Positions 1 to 9,218 of a DNA stretch of 64,000 bases are shown piece after piece. Source of the stretch: an uncultured Bdellovibrionales bacterium (GTDB lineage Bacteria > Bdellovibrionota > Bdellovibrionia > Bdellovibrionales > JAMPXM01); the NCBI GenBank assembly GCA_937927435.1, contig CALBDW010000166.1, positions 1-64,000 on the forward strand, read 5' to 3'. Under the pieces are notes generated by a model, which had not been told where the DNA came from, made no database searches, and worked only from the letters and a program-made list of their open reading frames with translations. Position numbers and translations under genes: made by a program. Position 1 is the first letter of the stretch. Each line of letters starts with the position of its first letter.

Positions 1-77
1 CGATTGCGGCGCCGCCGGAGAGAGTTGTATCACTGCAAGAAGCCCGGCGCGAGGAATGGCCGCCTTCACCGCTTTAA
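1..77 (+). CDS. C-terminal tail of a truncated upstream gene (partial)
   Basis: The first bases are open in the third frame and end with TAA at 75-77. The tail ends in REEWPPSPL and has ordinary codon use, unlike the arginine-heavy alternative in frame one that would stop at 91-93. It would sit 18 bases before the next ATG. Too little is visible to name a family, and it may not be coding. Confidence 0.3.
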   Translation, partial: IAAPPERVVSLQEARREEWPPSPL

Positions 78-95
78 AGGAAAGGGACGTTGATT

Positions 96-476
96 ATGGC
101 TGTTGAACTGAACCATACGATCATCCACTCCCGCAATAAGTATGAAGCTGCAAAGTTCATGTCGGAGATACTGGGACTGCCGGAACCGGAGCCGTTCGCG
201 AGATTTCTCGTTGTCAAAACGAGCAACGGCGTGAGTCTTGATTTCGACGAGACGGACGGGGAATTCCAGCGGCAGCATTACGCATTTCTTGTGAGTGAAG
301 AGGAGTTCGACGAGATCTTTGAGCGGGTCAAAGAGCGCGGTTTGACTTATTGGGCGGATCCCCGTCGGCAGCGTCCGGGGGAGATCAATACTCACTACGG
401 CGGACGCGGCTTTTATTTTGAAGATCCATCGGGCAACTTTCTCGAAGTCCTGACCAAGCCTTACGGCAGCCAGTAA
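96..476 (+). CDS. VOC-family (glyoxalase/dioxygenase fold) protein
   Basis: A 126-residue protein of the vicinal oxygen chelate superfamily, a fold used by glyoxalases, ring-cleaving dioxygenases and resistance proteins for metal-dependent chemistry. The N-terminal half carries the NHTIIHSRNK strand with a candidate metal His, and the C-terminal half ends with the typical FEDPSGNFLEVLT signature containing the Glu ligand. The length fits a single-unit VOC protein that dimerises. The ATG at 96 is preferred over a TTG at 90 because the purine-rich AAAGGAAAGGG lies at a good distance. The substrate cannot be told from the sequence. It stands alone, followed by a 190-base gap before the next lipoprotein gene. 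Confidence 0.85.
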   Translation: MAVELNHTIIHSRNKYEAAKFMSEILGLPEPEPFARFLVVKTSNGVSLDFDETDGEFQRQHYAFLVSEEEFDEIFERVKERGLTYWADPRRQRPGEINTHYGGRGFYFEDPSGNFLEVLTKPYGSQ

Positions 477-636
477 GGCTGGTCAGTCGTTTGATGATTT
501 CTCCTTCCCGCTTTCAAACGCGAATTTTTCTTTTTCGCGCATTTGTCTCTAAGTCTTCGGAATTACGTTGATCGCGGGCAGCGCTCAATTTGCGCTGTAT
601 GAACGCCTTAACCGCCCTCTGGGTTGCTTCCGGTCT

Positions 637-652
637 TTGACTGGCGAGTCAA
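637..652 (+). promoter_or_regulatory. small perfect hairpin just upstream of the lipoprotein ribosome site
   Basis: TTGACT and AGTCAA form a perfect 6-bp stem around a GGCG tetraloop. It sits five bases before the AGGAGG ribosome-binding site (658-663) of the hydrolase lipoprotein gene. It could tune translation or stabilise the message. TTGACT also resembles a -35 box, but no good -10 follows at the right distance. Confidence 0.3.
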
Positions 653-667
653 TCTTCAGGAGGGATA

Positions 668-1726
668 ATGTTTACAGCCGCGCAGCTTGCGAAGAGACCT
701 CTCTTTCTCTTAGTTGTCGTTTTCTCGTTTTTCCTGATTCTTTTTCTTTCAGCTTGTCAAAATGGCCCGGCGGACGGCAGTGGCCCGATCGCAACGAAAC
801 CGGGAGTGGGCTCCGGGCCAGGAGGCGCATGGGACGGAGGTTCGGGTGGTCCGGGTGGTGGCCCTGGGGACGGCTCTGACGGCGGCTATGATGACGATTA
901 TGACGGTGGTTCGAACCACTGCGCCGCTCTCTCGTCGTTCGATGTTCAAGCGACGTCCGAAAGCGTGCAAATTCCGAATGGGCCGAAAGTCGCCGTCTGG
1001 GTTCCCTCAGGTGTTTCACATGCGAGCAGTTGTAGTTTCCCGCTTCTTCTCTTCAGTCACGGTCTCGGCAGTTGCGGGACGTCTTATTCGGGGCTCACGC
1101 AAGCCTTCGCGAATGCGGGATTCATCGTCGTCGCTCCCGATCACGCCGATTGCAAAACGGGTATCGACTTGGGGCAGATCCTCACGAATCCCGATTCATG
1201 GACGGATGCGAACTATGCCAATCGGCGAGACGACATGAGAAAGGCCTTGGACTGGGCGACGTCTCAGGCTTGGTTTGCAAGCGCCGTCGACACGAGTCGC
1301 ATCGGCGCCATGGGCCATTCGTTGGGCGGTTACACGAGCCTGGGTTTGGCCGGAGCGTGGCCGAGTTGGTATGATCCGCGGATTAAGGCGGTCTTGGCGA
1401 TGGCTCCTCACGTCGCGCCTTACCTTGCGGACCGTGAGATCGCAAATGTGCGGGTTCCCATCATGTTCCAAGGAGCGACGGGTGACTTTCTCATCACGCC
1501 GTTTTTAACGGGTTCGAACGGTGGGTTCGCGTTGGCGACGGCGGAAAAATACCTCGTGATGTTGAACGGGGGAAGTCATTCGAGTTGGGCTACTTCCAGT
1601 GGAACGGAAGCCCAACTCATCCGCGATTATGGTATCGCTTTTTTCAGAAAGCATCTTTTGGGCGAGAATCCGGCGCGCTTAAAAAGCAAAGATCCCGCGC
1701 TCAGTGATTACCAATACGTGCCTTAG
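668..1726 (+). CDS. alpha/beta-hydrolase lipoprotein with Gly/Asp-rich linker
   Basis: A 352-residue predicted lipoprotein. A hydrophobic signal peptide runs from about residue 10 to 29, ending in the lipobox LSAC with Cys30. Next comes a low-complexity Gly/Asp/Pro linker (about 38-84), then an alpha/beta-hydrolase domain similar to the dienelactone hydrolase, chlorophyllase and polyester-hydrolase group. The nucleophile elbow GHSLGG puts the catalytic Ser at 218. The oxyanion region is FSHGLG (129-134). Likely acid and base are Asp273 and His304 (GGSHSSW). AGGAGG at 658-663 fixes the ATG. The enzyme probably acts on an ester or other acyl compound at the periplasmic face, substrate unknown. 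Its stop overlaps the convergent reductase gene by four bases. Confidence 0.85.
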   Translation: MFTAAQLAKRPLFLLVVVFSFFLILFLSACQNGPADGSGPIATKPGVGSGPGGAWDGGSGGPGGGPGDGSDGGYDDDYDGGSNHCAALSSFDVQATSESVQIPNGPKVAVWVPSGVSHASSCSFPLLLFSHGLGSCGTSYSGLTQAFANAGFIVVAPDHADCKTGIDLGQILTNPDSWTDANYANRRDDMRKALDWATSQAWFASAVDTSRIGAMGHSLGGYTSLGLAGAWPSWYDPRIKAVLAMAPHVAPYLADREIANVRVPIMFQGATGDFLITPFLTGSNGGFALATAEKYLVMLNGGSHSSWATSSGTEAQLIRDYGIAFFRKHLLGENPARLKSKDPALSDYQYVP

Positions 1727-2673
1727 TAGGCGCTGGCTTGAGTCAGGAGGTCCTGGGCCTCCTGGCTGAGGTCGATCTGCGTCGCCCTGATCAAATCGTT
1801 CAGTTGTTCGATCGAGGTCGCGCTTGCGATCGCCGCTGTGATAACGGGGCGGCTCATGAGCCATGCGAGTGCGACCGATGCCGGTTTCACCGAGTACTCG
1901 GCGGCGACCTTATCCAAAGCGTCGAGAATGCGCAGACCCCGTTCATTTAAATATTTCGACATTCTGCCGCCGCGGGGGCTTTTGGCGAAATCGATCGTGC
2001 TCCGGTATTTTCCGGTGAGAAATCCGGAGGCCAGGCTGTAATAGGGAGTCACCCCAAGTTTGAACTCTTCGCAGACCGGCTGCAGCGTGGTTTCGAATTG
2101 CTCACGGTCATACATATTATATTCCGGCTGTAGTGACTGGTATGCGGGTAGGTTGAGCTTTCGGCTCGTCTCTAGCGCCTGCCGAAGTTCTTCTCCGCTG
2201 TAGTTGGAGGCTCCGCAAGCTCGGACTTTTCCTTGCTCAATGAGCTGAGCGTAGGCCTCCGTTGTTTCCTCGATCGGGGTCGAAGGGTCGGGCGTGTGCG
2301 AAATGTAGAGATCGATGTAATCGGTTTGCAATCGCCGCAGGGAGTCTTCGACGGATCTCAGAATGTATTTTTTCGAGAGGCCTTTCCGATCCGGCCCCAT
2401 TTCCATTCCGACTTTCGTAGCGATGATCACTTTGTCGCGGTTATTCCTTTGCTTCATCCATTTGCCGATGATGGTTTCTGACTCGCCGCCGCTATTTCCG
2501 GAAATCCAGCGTGAATAAACATCGGCCGTGTCGATGAAGTTACCGCCCGCGGCCGTGAAGGCATCCAGGAGCCGGAAGGAAGTCGCCTCGTCCGCGGTCC
2601 AACCGAAGACATTGCCGCCGAAGCAGAGAACGGAAACGGAAAGTTGCGATTGTCCGAGCGTCTTCTTGCGCAT
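1723..2673 (-). CDS. aldo/keto reductase
   Basis: An NADPH-dependent aldo/keto reductase of about 316 residues, the YhdN/YajO type. The catalytic tetrad is visible: Asp in FIDTADVYS with the neighbouring Tyr, Lys in IATKVG, and His in LYISHTPD. The DPSTPIEET and YNMYDRE segments are typical of the family. The ATG at 2673 starts the conserved MRKKTLG strand; a TTG at 2718 would add fifteen residues that family members lack. The enzyme reduces aldehydes or ketones in the cytoplasm, substrate not predictable. It is divergent from the HTH-ABC1 gene with only about 90 bases between them. Confidence 0.92.
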   Translation of the reverse strand: MRKKTLGQSQLSVSVLCFGGNVFGWTADEATSFRLLDAFTAAGGNFIDTADVYSRWISGNSGGESETIIGKWMKQRNNRDKVIIATKVGMEMGPDRKGLSKKYILRSVEDSLRRLQTDYIDLYISHTPDPSTPIEETTEAYAQLIEQGKVRACGASNYSGEELRQALETSRKLNLPAYQSLQPEYNMYDREQFETTLQPVCEEFKLGVTPYYSLASGFLTGKYRSTIDFAKSPRGGRMSKYLNERGLRILDALDKVAAEYSVKPASVALAWLMSRPVITAAIASATSIEQLNDLIRATQIDLSQEAQDLLTQASAY

Positions 2674-2764
2674 GTTCCCGGTGGTACCACTCGGGTAGTA
2701 CGCGGAGTCAAGACGCAAGGGGCGGAAAGTTGCGCGGAGGAAATTTTAAGGAAAATATAAAGTC

Positions 2765-4312
2765 ATGACCGGCCTAGAAGTGACGTCAGGTGAACGATTG
2801 GTGCGTCTGCGTAAGCAGCTCGGCCTCAGCCAACGGGAGATGGCTTATGAGCTCGGTGTCACTCCTGGGGCCATCGCGATGTGGGAATTGGGCAAAAGAC
2901 CGATGCCTCCCGCCATTGAGAAAATCATCGAAATTTACGAAGAAGCCATTGATGAAGAGTTGGCCTTAAAGAACCACGAAGCCGTTATCCGCACTATTTG
3001 CTCGGGATGGGCCCGGCGTTTAGCGACCTTGTTCGGCAAAGGAGCGCAAGACAAAGAGCGGAATACGATCCGGTCCAAACTGGAGAAATTGCTTGTCGAT
3101 GTTTCGAAAGCGACGTTTTCCTCCGACCGGATTAAGAGGAATGTTCAAATCGCCTTTGCGAACCGGATTGTGAACGCGGCTTCACAAACAAAAGGGCTTC
3201 CGATGAAGGTCGTACAGCTCATGACCTATATGAGGCCCGACCTCGATCCGCAAGTCCGGCAAGCACTCGAAGAAATATACAATCTTCAATATCCGCTCGC
3301 GCCGACGGTGGTCGCGAAAATCATCGCTGAGAGCCTGGGGGCGCCTCCCAATAAAGTTTTCGCCGAATGGTCGTCGCGTCCGTTTGCTACGGCAAGCATT
3401 GGGCAAGTGCATTTGGCCCGGCTCAAATCCGGCGAGCGGGTGGCGGTCAAAGTGCAGTATCCGGATATTCGCGCCTCGTTAAATAAAGACGCGGGGGCGC
3501 TTGAATTCGTCGGAGAACTGGCGGGTTTCCTGCGGCCTGAGTTCCGTTCGGTAATAAAAGATATCCGCAACGTTGTGCTGGCCGAGACGGATTACAAGAG
3601 GGAACTCGAGAACATTGAAGCGTTCGGCGAACTTTTCGTTGATGAGCCGAACATTATCATCCCGAAGGTCTATGGCGAATACTCAAGCGATAACATCCTC
3701 ACGATGGAATATATCGAAGGGCAGAGCCTGAAGGAGTTCAAAAACGCGAGCTATGAAGAGCGCAAGCTTGCGGCCGAGACCATCGCGAGATTTGTGACAA
3801 AATCTTCGTTTAGTTCGGGGCTCATCAACACGGACGCACATGCTGGAAACTTCATCTTCTGCGGGCGGGGGCGGGTCGGCTTTATTGATTTTGGACGAGT
3901 CGTGCGGGTCGATTTCAACGGATCGATGGCCCAGCGGGAGTTCATGAAGGCGGCTGTGAATAAGGACTACGCGGCCGCCAAAGCGATTGAGAAGCATCTT
4001 CCTTTCATTCCGGAAAACGGGAACTTCCCGTTTGACAGGTTTTGGGATTTCTTCGTCAAGCAGAACGAGCATTTCCATTCCTGGAATTTCCGTTTCACGC
4101 ACGATTATGTGGCGGAAAATCTTCGGTCCGCGCGCGAGTTTTTCAAAACGGTCGACTTTAAGATGACGCTTGAGACGGTGTGGACGCTCACCGTTTCAGC
4201 CGGCACGTGGAGTATATTGTCCGATCTCGACGTGGAACTGGATTACGGGAAAATCACGTTGAGCACGCTCGCCCAACATAAGGACCAAATGAATGAACCT
4301 CGCGCGATTTGA
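2765..4312 (+). CDS. ABC1/UbiB-type atypical kinase with N-terminal XRE HTH domain
   Basis: A 515-residue fusion. Residues about 8-60 form an XRE-type helix-turn-helix (LSQREMAYELGVTPGAIAMW). Residues about 140-420 form an ABC1/ADCK (UbiB) kinase-like domain. The usual KxGQ motif reads KVVQ (148-151), the Ala-rich loop is ATASIGQVH, the nucleotide-binding lysine is in VAVKVQ (229), and catalytic and metal segments are HAGNFIF and FIDFG. UbiB-family proteins support ubiquinone synthesis and lipid handling. A DNA-binding-like N-terminus suggests a regulatory or sensing twist. AAGGAAAA precedes the ATG. The HD hydrolase gene overlaps its end by 20 bases, so both are probably one operon. Family call is firm; function is inferred. 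Confidence 0.9.
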   Translation: MTGLEVTSGERLVRLRKQLGLSQREMAYELGVTPGAIAMWELGKRPMPPAIEKIIEIYEEAIDEELALKNHEAVIRTICSGWARRLATLFGKGAQDKERNTIRSKLEKLLVDVSKATFSSDRIKRNVQIAFANRIVNAASQTKGLPMKVVQLMTYMRPDLDPQVRQALEEIYNLQYPLAPTVVAKIIAESLGAPPNKVFAEWSSRPFATASIGQVHLARLKSGERVAVKVQYPDIRASLNKDAGALEFVGELAGFLRPEFRSVIKDIRNVVLAETDYKRELENIEAFGELFVDEPNIIIPKVYGEYSSDNILTMEYIEGQSLKEFKNASYEERKLAAETIARFVTKSSFSSGLINTDAHAGNFIFCGRGRVGFIDFGRVVRVDFNGSMAQREFMKAAVNKDYAAAKAIEKHLPFIPENGNFPFDRFWDFFVKQNEHFHSWNFRFTHDYVAENLRSAREFFKTVDFKMTLETVWTLTVSAGTWSILSDLDVELDYGKITLSTLAQHKDQMNEPRAI

Positions 4313-4940
4313 GGAATTGTTTCTTGAGAAAGTCCGCGCGGTCGCGGCGGTCGGCGATCCCGCCCACGATTTATTACATTTCAAGCGCGTCGTTCGTATG
4401 GCGAAGTTTCTTTGCGAGAAAGAAGGGGCAAGGCCGGAGGTCGTCATACCAGCGGCGTGGCTTCACGACCTCGTCATAGTGCCGAAAGATGATCAGCGCC
4501 GAGAAGAAGCGTCACATCTTTCTGCTCGAGAGGCGGTTCTGTTTCTGAAATCTATCGGTTATCCGGGCGAGTATCTCGAAGAGATCGCGCACGCGATTGA
4601 AGCGCATAGCTTCAGCGCGGGGATCGAAGCGAGAACGCTGGAGGCGAAAATCGTGCAAGACGCCGATCGTTTGGATGCGTTGGGCGCAATCGGTATCGCG
4701 AGATGCTTTGCGACTGCGGGCTTACTGAAGCGATCGTTTTATTCTGAAATCGATCCGTTCTGCGATGAGCGCGAGGCGGATGACTCGCGTTTCACGCTCG
4801 ATCATTTCTTCCTTAAGCTTTGCAAGATCGCTGGAACATTAAAAACCGAGTCCGGCCGCCGCGAGGGAAAAAAGAGGCTCGAGGCGATGAAGATTTATCT
4901 TTCGCACTTGCGCGAAGAGATCGGCTCAGTCGTGCCGTAA
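4293..4940 (+). CDS. HD-domain phosphohydrolase
   Basis: A 215-residue soluble HD-domain protein of the YedJ/YpgQ type. The metal-binding residues are H in AHDLLHF (25, 29), the HD pair in AAWLHDL (58-59), and the later Asp in VQDADRLDALG. Family members hydrolyse phosphates of nucleotides and related compounds; the substrate here is unknown. The ATG lies inside the end of the upstream ABC1 gene (20-base overlap), which implies translational coupling. The 3' end overlaps the convergent macB gene by 15 bases. Confidence 0.9.
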   Translation: MNLARFEELFLEKVRAVAAVGDPAHDLLHFKRVVRMAKFLCEKEGARPEVVIPAAWLHDLVIVPKDDQRREEASHLSAREAVLFLKSIGYPGEYLEEIAHAIEAHSFSAGIEARTLEAKIVQDADRLDALGAIGIARCFATAGLLKRSFYSEIDPFCDEREADDSRFTLDHFFLKLCKIAGTLKTESGRREGKKRLEAMKIYLSHLREEIGSVVP

Positions 4941-6878
4941 AGCCTGGATCGGGTTTAGACTTGCGGCCCGGCGCGCCGGATAAATACCGAAGATCATGCC
5001 GATCGAACCTGAGAAGAAAAAGGCGAGCAGGATCGAGCTCAGTTCAAGACTCGTCGCCCAACCGAGAAAATAGGAGACCGCGAGAGTTGCGATCCAGCCG
5101 AGGAAAATGCCAGTTAGGCCGCCGGCCAAAGTCATGAGCACCGACTCGGTCATGAACTGAAGAAGAATGTCTCGGGGGCGGGCGCCGATTGCTTTGCGGA
5201 GACCGATTTCGCGCGTCCGTTCCGTGACCGAAACGAGCATGATGTTCATAATGCCGATCCCTCCGACCAGAAGCGAGATCGCGGCAATTGCGGCCAGAAG
5301 AGATGACATCGTTCGGCTGCTTGAAGAGAGAGCTTCTTGAAGCTCCGCCATATTGCGGATTTGAAACGCCTCGTCCGCGCGTGTGGGAGGAATGCGGTAA
5401 CGGGCGAGCATAAAGTTCGTGATGTCTCTTTCCGCCTGTTTTAGATTCGTGCCTGGCATGATTTCCATTTCAATGGAGTCGACGTAGTCCCTGCCGAAGA
5501 GTCTTCGCATCGCGGTCTGAACAGGCACGATGATCGTGTCATCCTGGTCGCGAGGGCCCGCCATTCCTTTTGAAGGCAGAACGCCGATCACGAGGAAATT
5601 GAGCTTGTTGATCTTGAGCATTTCTCCGATTGGATTTTGGTCGCCGAAGAGTTCTTTCACGATTGTTGTGCCGATGAGAGCGGCCATCGCGCGTCCTCTA
5701 TTTTCGGTCTCGGAGAAAAAGCGTCCTTGGGTCGGTGTGAGAGAGCGAAGTTCCATGTAAGAGGGTTCCGCTCCAGTGACTTGAGTGTTCCAGTTTTTGT
5801 TCCGGTACTGCACTTGGGCGCGGCCGGAAAGAACCGCCGATGCGCTCTTTATAATCGGGAAATTTTCAGTGAGCGCCTGGCTGTCTTCCGCCTTCAGGCG
5901 TGTAGCGCCCGATTCCTGCCGTACTCCGCCTACACGTGCGGCGCCCGGTCGCAGAATTAAGAGATTCGATCCAAGCGAAGAAAGCTGCCGTTCGATTTCC
6001 TTCTGAGCGCCGCTTCCGATCGCTAGCATCGTGATCACGGCTCCGACGCCGATTAGGACGCCCAAGACCGATAGCGACGTACGGATCCAGTTCACGGAAA
6101 GGGTGCGAAGGCCCTGTTTGATAAGGCCCGCCGCCATCGGAAGATACGAGCGGAACGACGCATCTTCCGTCTTGTCTTCTTGAGGCGGAAGCTTGCGAGC
6201 CGTGATGGGTGCCAGTCGCTCGTCGGAATAAATTTTCCCGTCGCGCATGCGGATACGGCGCTTGGCCTGGTTTCCGATCTCGTCTTCGTGCGTGACCATA
6301 ACGATCGTGATGCCTTGCTCGTTGAGTTCTTTGAGGATCGCGATGATTTCCTTTTCGCTTGCCGAATCGAGATTACCGGTCGGTTCGTCGGCGAAAATGA
6401 TCTGCGGCTTGTTCACGAGCGCGCGCGCGATCGCGACTCTTTGTTGTTGGCCGCCGGAAAGCTCGTTGGTTTTGTGCATTTTCCTTTGGCCGAGTCCGAC
6501 CTGATCCAGAAGCTGACTCGCGTATTCGCAGCTTCCGCCCGGAGACGAATAAAAAAGCGGAAGGGCCACGTTGTCGAGCGCTGTCGTGCGCGGCAAGAGA
6601 TGGAATTGTTGAAAAACGAAACCGATTGTTTTGCGTCGGAGAAGCGCGAGTTCGCTTTCGCTGAGTCGTGAGACATCGCGGCCGTTGAGCTGGTACGAGC
6701 CTGTATCAGGCGTGTCGAGAAGGCCTAAGACGTTCATGAGAGTGGATTTGCCAGAGCCTGAAGGTCCCATGATGGCGACGAAGTCGCCTGCCTCGATTTC
6801 GAGCGAGACGTTTTGCAAGGCACGAACTTCGTTATCGCCCATGCGGTAGATTTTCGAGATGTTTTCGACCTTAAGCAC
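4926..6878 (-). CDS. macB: MacB-type ABC exporter, ATPase fused to permease
   Basis: A 650-residue MacB-family protein. The N-terminal ATPase has Walker [10 protein letters not shown] (38-46), signature LSGGQ (140-144) and Walker B IIFADE (160-165). A linker leads to a first membrane segment near 265-290, a periplasmic MacB domain, and three C-terminal membrane helices of the FtsX type. With MacA and TolC, MacB works as a mechanotransmission pump for peptides, toxins, lipids or macrolides. The GTG at 6878 is chosen because AGGGGG lies nine bases before it; the TTG at 6896 would use that site as codons. It is the last gene of the operon, 21 bases after the adaptor gene. Confidence 0.93.
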   Translation of the reverse strand: MLKVENISKIYRMGDNEVRALQNVSLEIEAGDFVAIMGPSGSGKSTLMNVLGLLDTPDTGSYQLNGRDVSRLSESELALLRRKTIGFVFQQFHLLPRTTALDNVALPLFYSSPGGSCEYASQLLDQVGLGQRKMHKTNELSGGQQQRVAIARALVNKPQIIFADEPTGNLDSASEKEIIAILKELNEQGITIVMVTHEDEIGNQAKRRIRMRDGKIYSDERLAPITARKLPPQEDKTEDASFRSYLPMAAGLIKQGLRTLSVNWIRTSLSVLGVLIGVGAVITMLAIGSGAQKEIERQLSSLGSNLLILRPGAARVGGVRQESGATRLKAEDSQALTENFPIIKSASAVLSGRAQVQYRNKNWNTQVTGAEPSYMELRSLTPTQGRFFSETENRGRAMAALIGTTIVKELFGDQNPIGEMLKINKLNFLVIGVLPSKGMAGPRDQDDTIIVPVQTAMRRLFGRDYVDSIEMEIMPGTNLKQAERDITNFMLARYRIPPTRADEAFQIRNMAELQEALSSSSRTMSSLLAAIAAISLLVGGIGIMNIMLVSVTERTREIGLRKAIGARPRDILLQFMTESVLMTLAGGLTGIFLGWIATLAVSYFLGWATSLELSSILLAFFFSGSIGMIFGIYPARRAASLNPIQALRHD

Positions 6879-6899
6879 GAAAATGAACCCCCTCAAGTT

Positions 6900-7859
6900 T
6901 TAACGCCGCCGCGGGCTCGGCGGTCCGAACGGGTTCGTCCTTCTTGCGTCACGTTCCGTGCCTTGCGTGACGACCTGGCGGATGAAAACGGTGTCGCCTT
7001 CATTCAGGCCGCTTATGATTTCGGTGTTTTTGCCGTCACTTAGGCCCGTTGTCACAGCGACTCTCTGGGGGCGCTCGCCTGTCGAGATTTGTTTTAAGAC
7101 GAATGTTTCGCCGCCTTCGACTCTCACGGCTTCCGATGGGACGATCAGAGTCTCGACGCTCGATGCGATCTCGAATTGGACGTTTGCCGTCATCCCGCTA
7201 CGCATGAAGTCGGGTTCCTCATCGGGGATGGTTTTCACGATGTATGTCGTGACGTTGTTCACCTTGGTAGATTCGTAAGCGATGGAGCCCACTTTCGCCG
7301 GAATCTTTTCATCGGGATAAGCGTCAAGAACAATCTCGGCGCGTTGACCAATTTTAATCCTGGCGAGGTCGGTTTCATCGACTTGGGCTTCGACAATGAG
7401 GCGGTCCGAAATGACGAGAATCGAGTCGGAAACGGCGAAGGTTTGCCCTGGCTCGATCTGTCTTTGGATGATCATGCCGTCAACGGGTGCCAAGATCGGA
7501 GTCGCGCGGTAGAGGTTCTCCCATTTTTTCAGTTCTTCAGGGCCGCGGGCGCGTGCGGCGTCTAAGAGCGCGGCCCGTTCGGTCGAACTCATTAGGACGA
7601 GCGTTTGTCCGCGTCGGACGCGATCACCCTCCTTGACGAGGACGGACTCCGCGCGGCCGGCGATCGGCGGTTTCACCTCGACGCGGTTTTCGGGATTCAC
7701 GGTTCCTGTGCTGAGAACGGTCGTGACAACCGATCCGCGCTTCACTTGAACGGGAATGAATCGGACCGAGTCGTTGCCGGAGCTACGAAAATAAAAATAG
7801 GCGAAAACGGCACAGGCGACGGCGACGACAAGTGCGATGACGGTGGTTTTCTTTTTCAC
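6900..7859 (-). CDS. short MacA/RND-type periplasmic adaptor
   Basis: A 319-residue membrane-fusion (adaptor) protein with one N-terminal membrane anchor (about 5-25). Lipoyl halves flank a very short linker: VKEGDRVRRGQTLVLM then SSTERAALLDAARARGPEELKK (about 91-112), then APVDGMI. MacA proteins normally hold a helical hairpin of about 100 residues at this point. The beta-barrel and membrane-proximal domains follow. It begins with GTG, sharing GTGA with the stop of the tolC-like gene, so it is translationally coupled. It should link MacB to the outer-membrane factor, but the missing hairpin raises the question of how it docks. Confidence 0.88.
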   Translation of the reverse strand: MKKKTTVIALVVAVACAVFAYFYFRSSGNDSVRFIPVQVKRGSVVTTVLSTGTVNPENRVEVKPPIAGRAESVLVKEGDRVRRGQTLVLMSSTERAALLDAARARGPEELKKWENLYRATPILAPVDGMIIQRQIEPGQTFAVSDSILVISDRLIVEAQVDETDLARIKIGQRAEIVLDAYPDEKIPAKVGSIAYESTKVNNVTTYIVKTIPDEEPDFMRSGMTANVQFEIASSVETLIVPSEAVRVEGGETFVLKQISTGERPQRVAVTTGLSDGKNTEIISGLNEGDTVFIRQVVTQGTERDARRTNPFGPPSPRRR

Positions 7860-9121
7860 AGCTCATCCCCTTTGCCGATGAGGTAATTCCATTCGGCTTC
7901 CGCAATGATGCGATCACGTTTGGCCTGAAGGGCAGCGCGCTCGCGGGTGATCAGGTCCGACTCGATGCGATCCCATTCGTCGAAGGCCACGAGCCCGAGT
8001 TCATATCTCTCTCGGGTGATATCGGCTCGGGCGCGGGCGGCTTGCAGGAATTCCTGGGCGAGCGCGACCCGTTTTTCGGATTCGAGATAGGCGCGGTGGG
8101 CTTCTTCGATTCGGACGCGTAAATCGTGTTCGGTGGCGCGGCGATTGTAGGATTCCGCGTACGCCTCAGCCCGTGCTGCTTGCAGACGGTAATAGGTCGG
8201 TCCGTTGCCGAAGGGGATACTGAGACTCACGCCGACGGACCATCCGTCCGTTTGCGGCAGGAACTGGTCGCCGTATTTCCCGACATTGGCCGATAATCCG
8301 AGTGTCGGCAAAAGATCGCCCTTCGCTGATGTGATGGCAGCTTTCTTTTGCTCTTCATTCGCCAGCGCGCGAAGGCGCTCGGGGCTCTTCTGAAGCAGAT
8401 TTTCGTAGTCGACTTGGGTCGGTGGTGGAGAAACGGGAGGTTCGTCGTCCAGAACGATCGAGGTCGTCTCATCAAGTTCGAGAAGAGTCTTGAGTTCGGT
8501 GAGCGCGACCTTCGTCGCGTTCTGGGCTTGAAACTGTTCCATCCGCGCGTCTTCGAGGTTCGCTTTAGAGAGCATCAAAGCGCCGCGGTTTTCGCGCCCC
8601 CCTTCGTAACGAAGTTCGACGAGTTCGTAGTTTCGGCGGCGGCGTTCGATGATGGTTTTCGATAAATCGCTGAGACGTTGCCAGTAGAGGACGCCGGCGA
8701 ACGAGGTTTTAAGATTGCGGATCACCGTGAGTTTCGCGATTTGCAGGTTTGTCGTGCGGGATTCCTGTGCCGCTTTCGACTGGGCGAGATCTCCGAAGTA
8801 CGAGAGATTAAAGATGTTTTGATAGACTCCCAACGTTGTGGAGAAAGAGTTTTCGGTTCCGGTTCGTGAGCGGCTGCCGCCACTTTGATTCCACGAGGCT
8901 TCCGCCGTAAGCCGCGGAGCGAATTGCCATTGTGAGGACCTTAATCGTGAGGTGGAGGCGGCGAGATCCTCTTTGGCTGCCAAGACGCGCGGATTTTTGT
9001 CGAGAGCCCGCCGGACGGCCTCGTTCCATGTCAGCTTCAATTCGGTTCCGTATGCGGCCGAGGGGGAACTGATAAGCAAGCTCAAGATAGCGATCTCAAG
9101 TCTGCGGGGCCTTAATTTCAT
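7856..9121 (-). CDS. TolC-family outer-membrane efflux protein
   Basis: A roughly 421-residue outer-membrane factor. A signal peptide ends near residue 25 (SSPSAAYG), followed by the repeated long-helix pattern of TolC proteins, for example LTWNEAVRRALDKNPRVLAAKEDLAAS. It forms the channel-tunnel for the MacAB pump encoded directly after it. The ATG at 9121 is preferred over 9127 because the GAGG site then lies nine bases upstream. The gene opens the tolC-macA-macB operon, and its stop overlaps the next start by four bases. Confidence 0.9.
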   Translation of the reverse strand: MKLRPRRLEIAILSLLISSPSAAYGTELKLTWNEAVRRALDKNPRVLAAKEDLAASTSRLRSSQWQFAPRLTAEASWNQSGGSRSRTGTENSFSTTLGVYQNIFNLSYFGDLAQSKAAQESRTTNLQIAKLTVIRNLKTSFAGVLYWQRLSDLSKTIIERRRRNYELVELRYEGGRENRGALMLSKANLEDARMEQFQAQNATKVALTELKTLLELDETTSIVLDDEPPVSPPPTQVDYENLLQKSPERLRALANEEQKKAAITSAKGDLLPTLGLSANVGKYGDQFLPQTDGWSVGVSLSIPFGNGPTYYRLQAARAEAYAESYNRRATEHDLRVRIEEAHRAYLESEKRVALAQEFLQAARARADITRERYELGLVAFDEWDRIESDLITRERAALQAKRDRIIAEAEWNYLIGKGDEL

Positions 9122-9218
9122 CGGCATTTTCCTCTGTCAGACGTCAGGGTTTAACGTCCGGCAACCCGATGTATAAGTAAAGTACAACGTGACCGCGATG
9201 TCCAAGCACGAACTGGGG

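Noticed and set aside
519..539. CGCGAA/TTCGCG hairpin after the VOC gene as a terminator
   Set aside because: The stem is short, the T run is inside the loop and not after the stem, so termination is doubtful.
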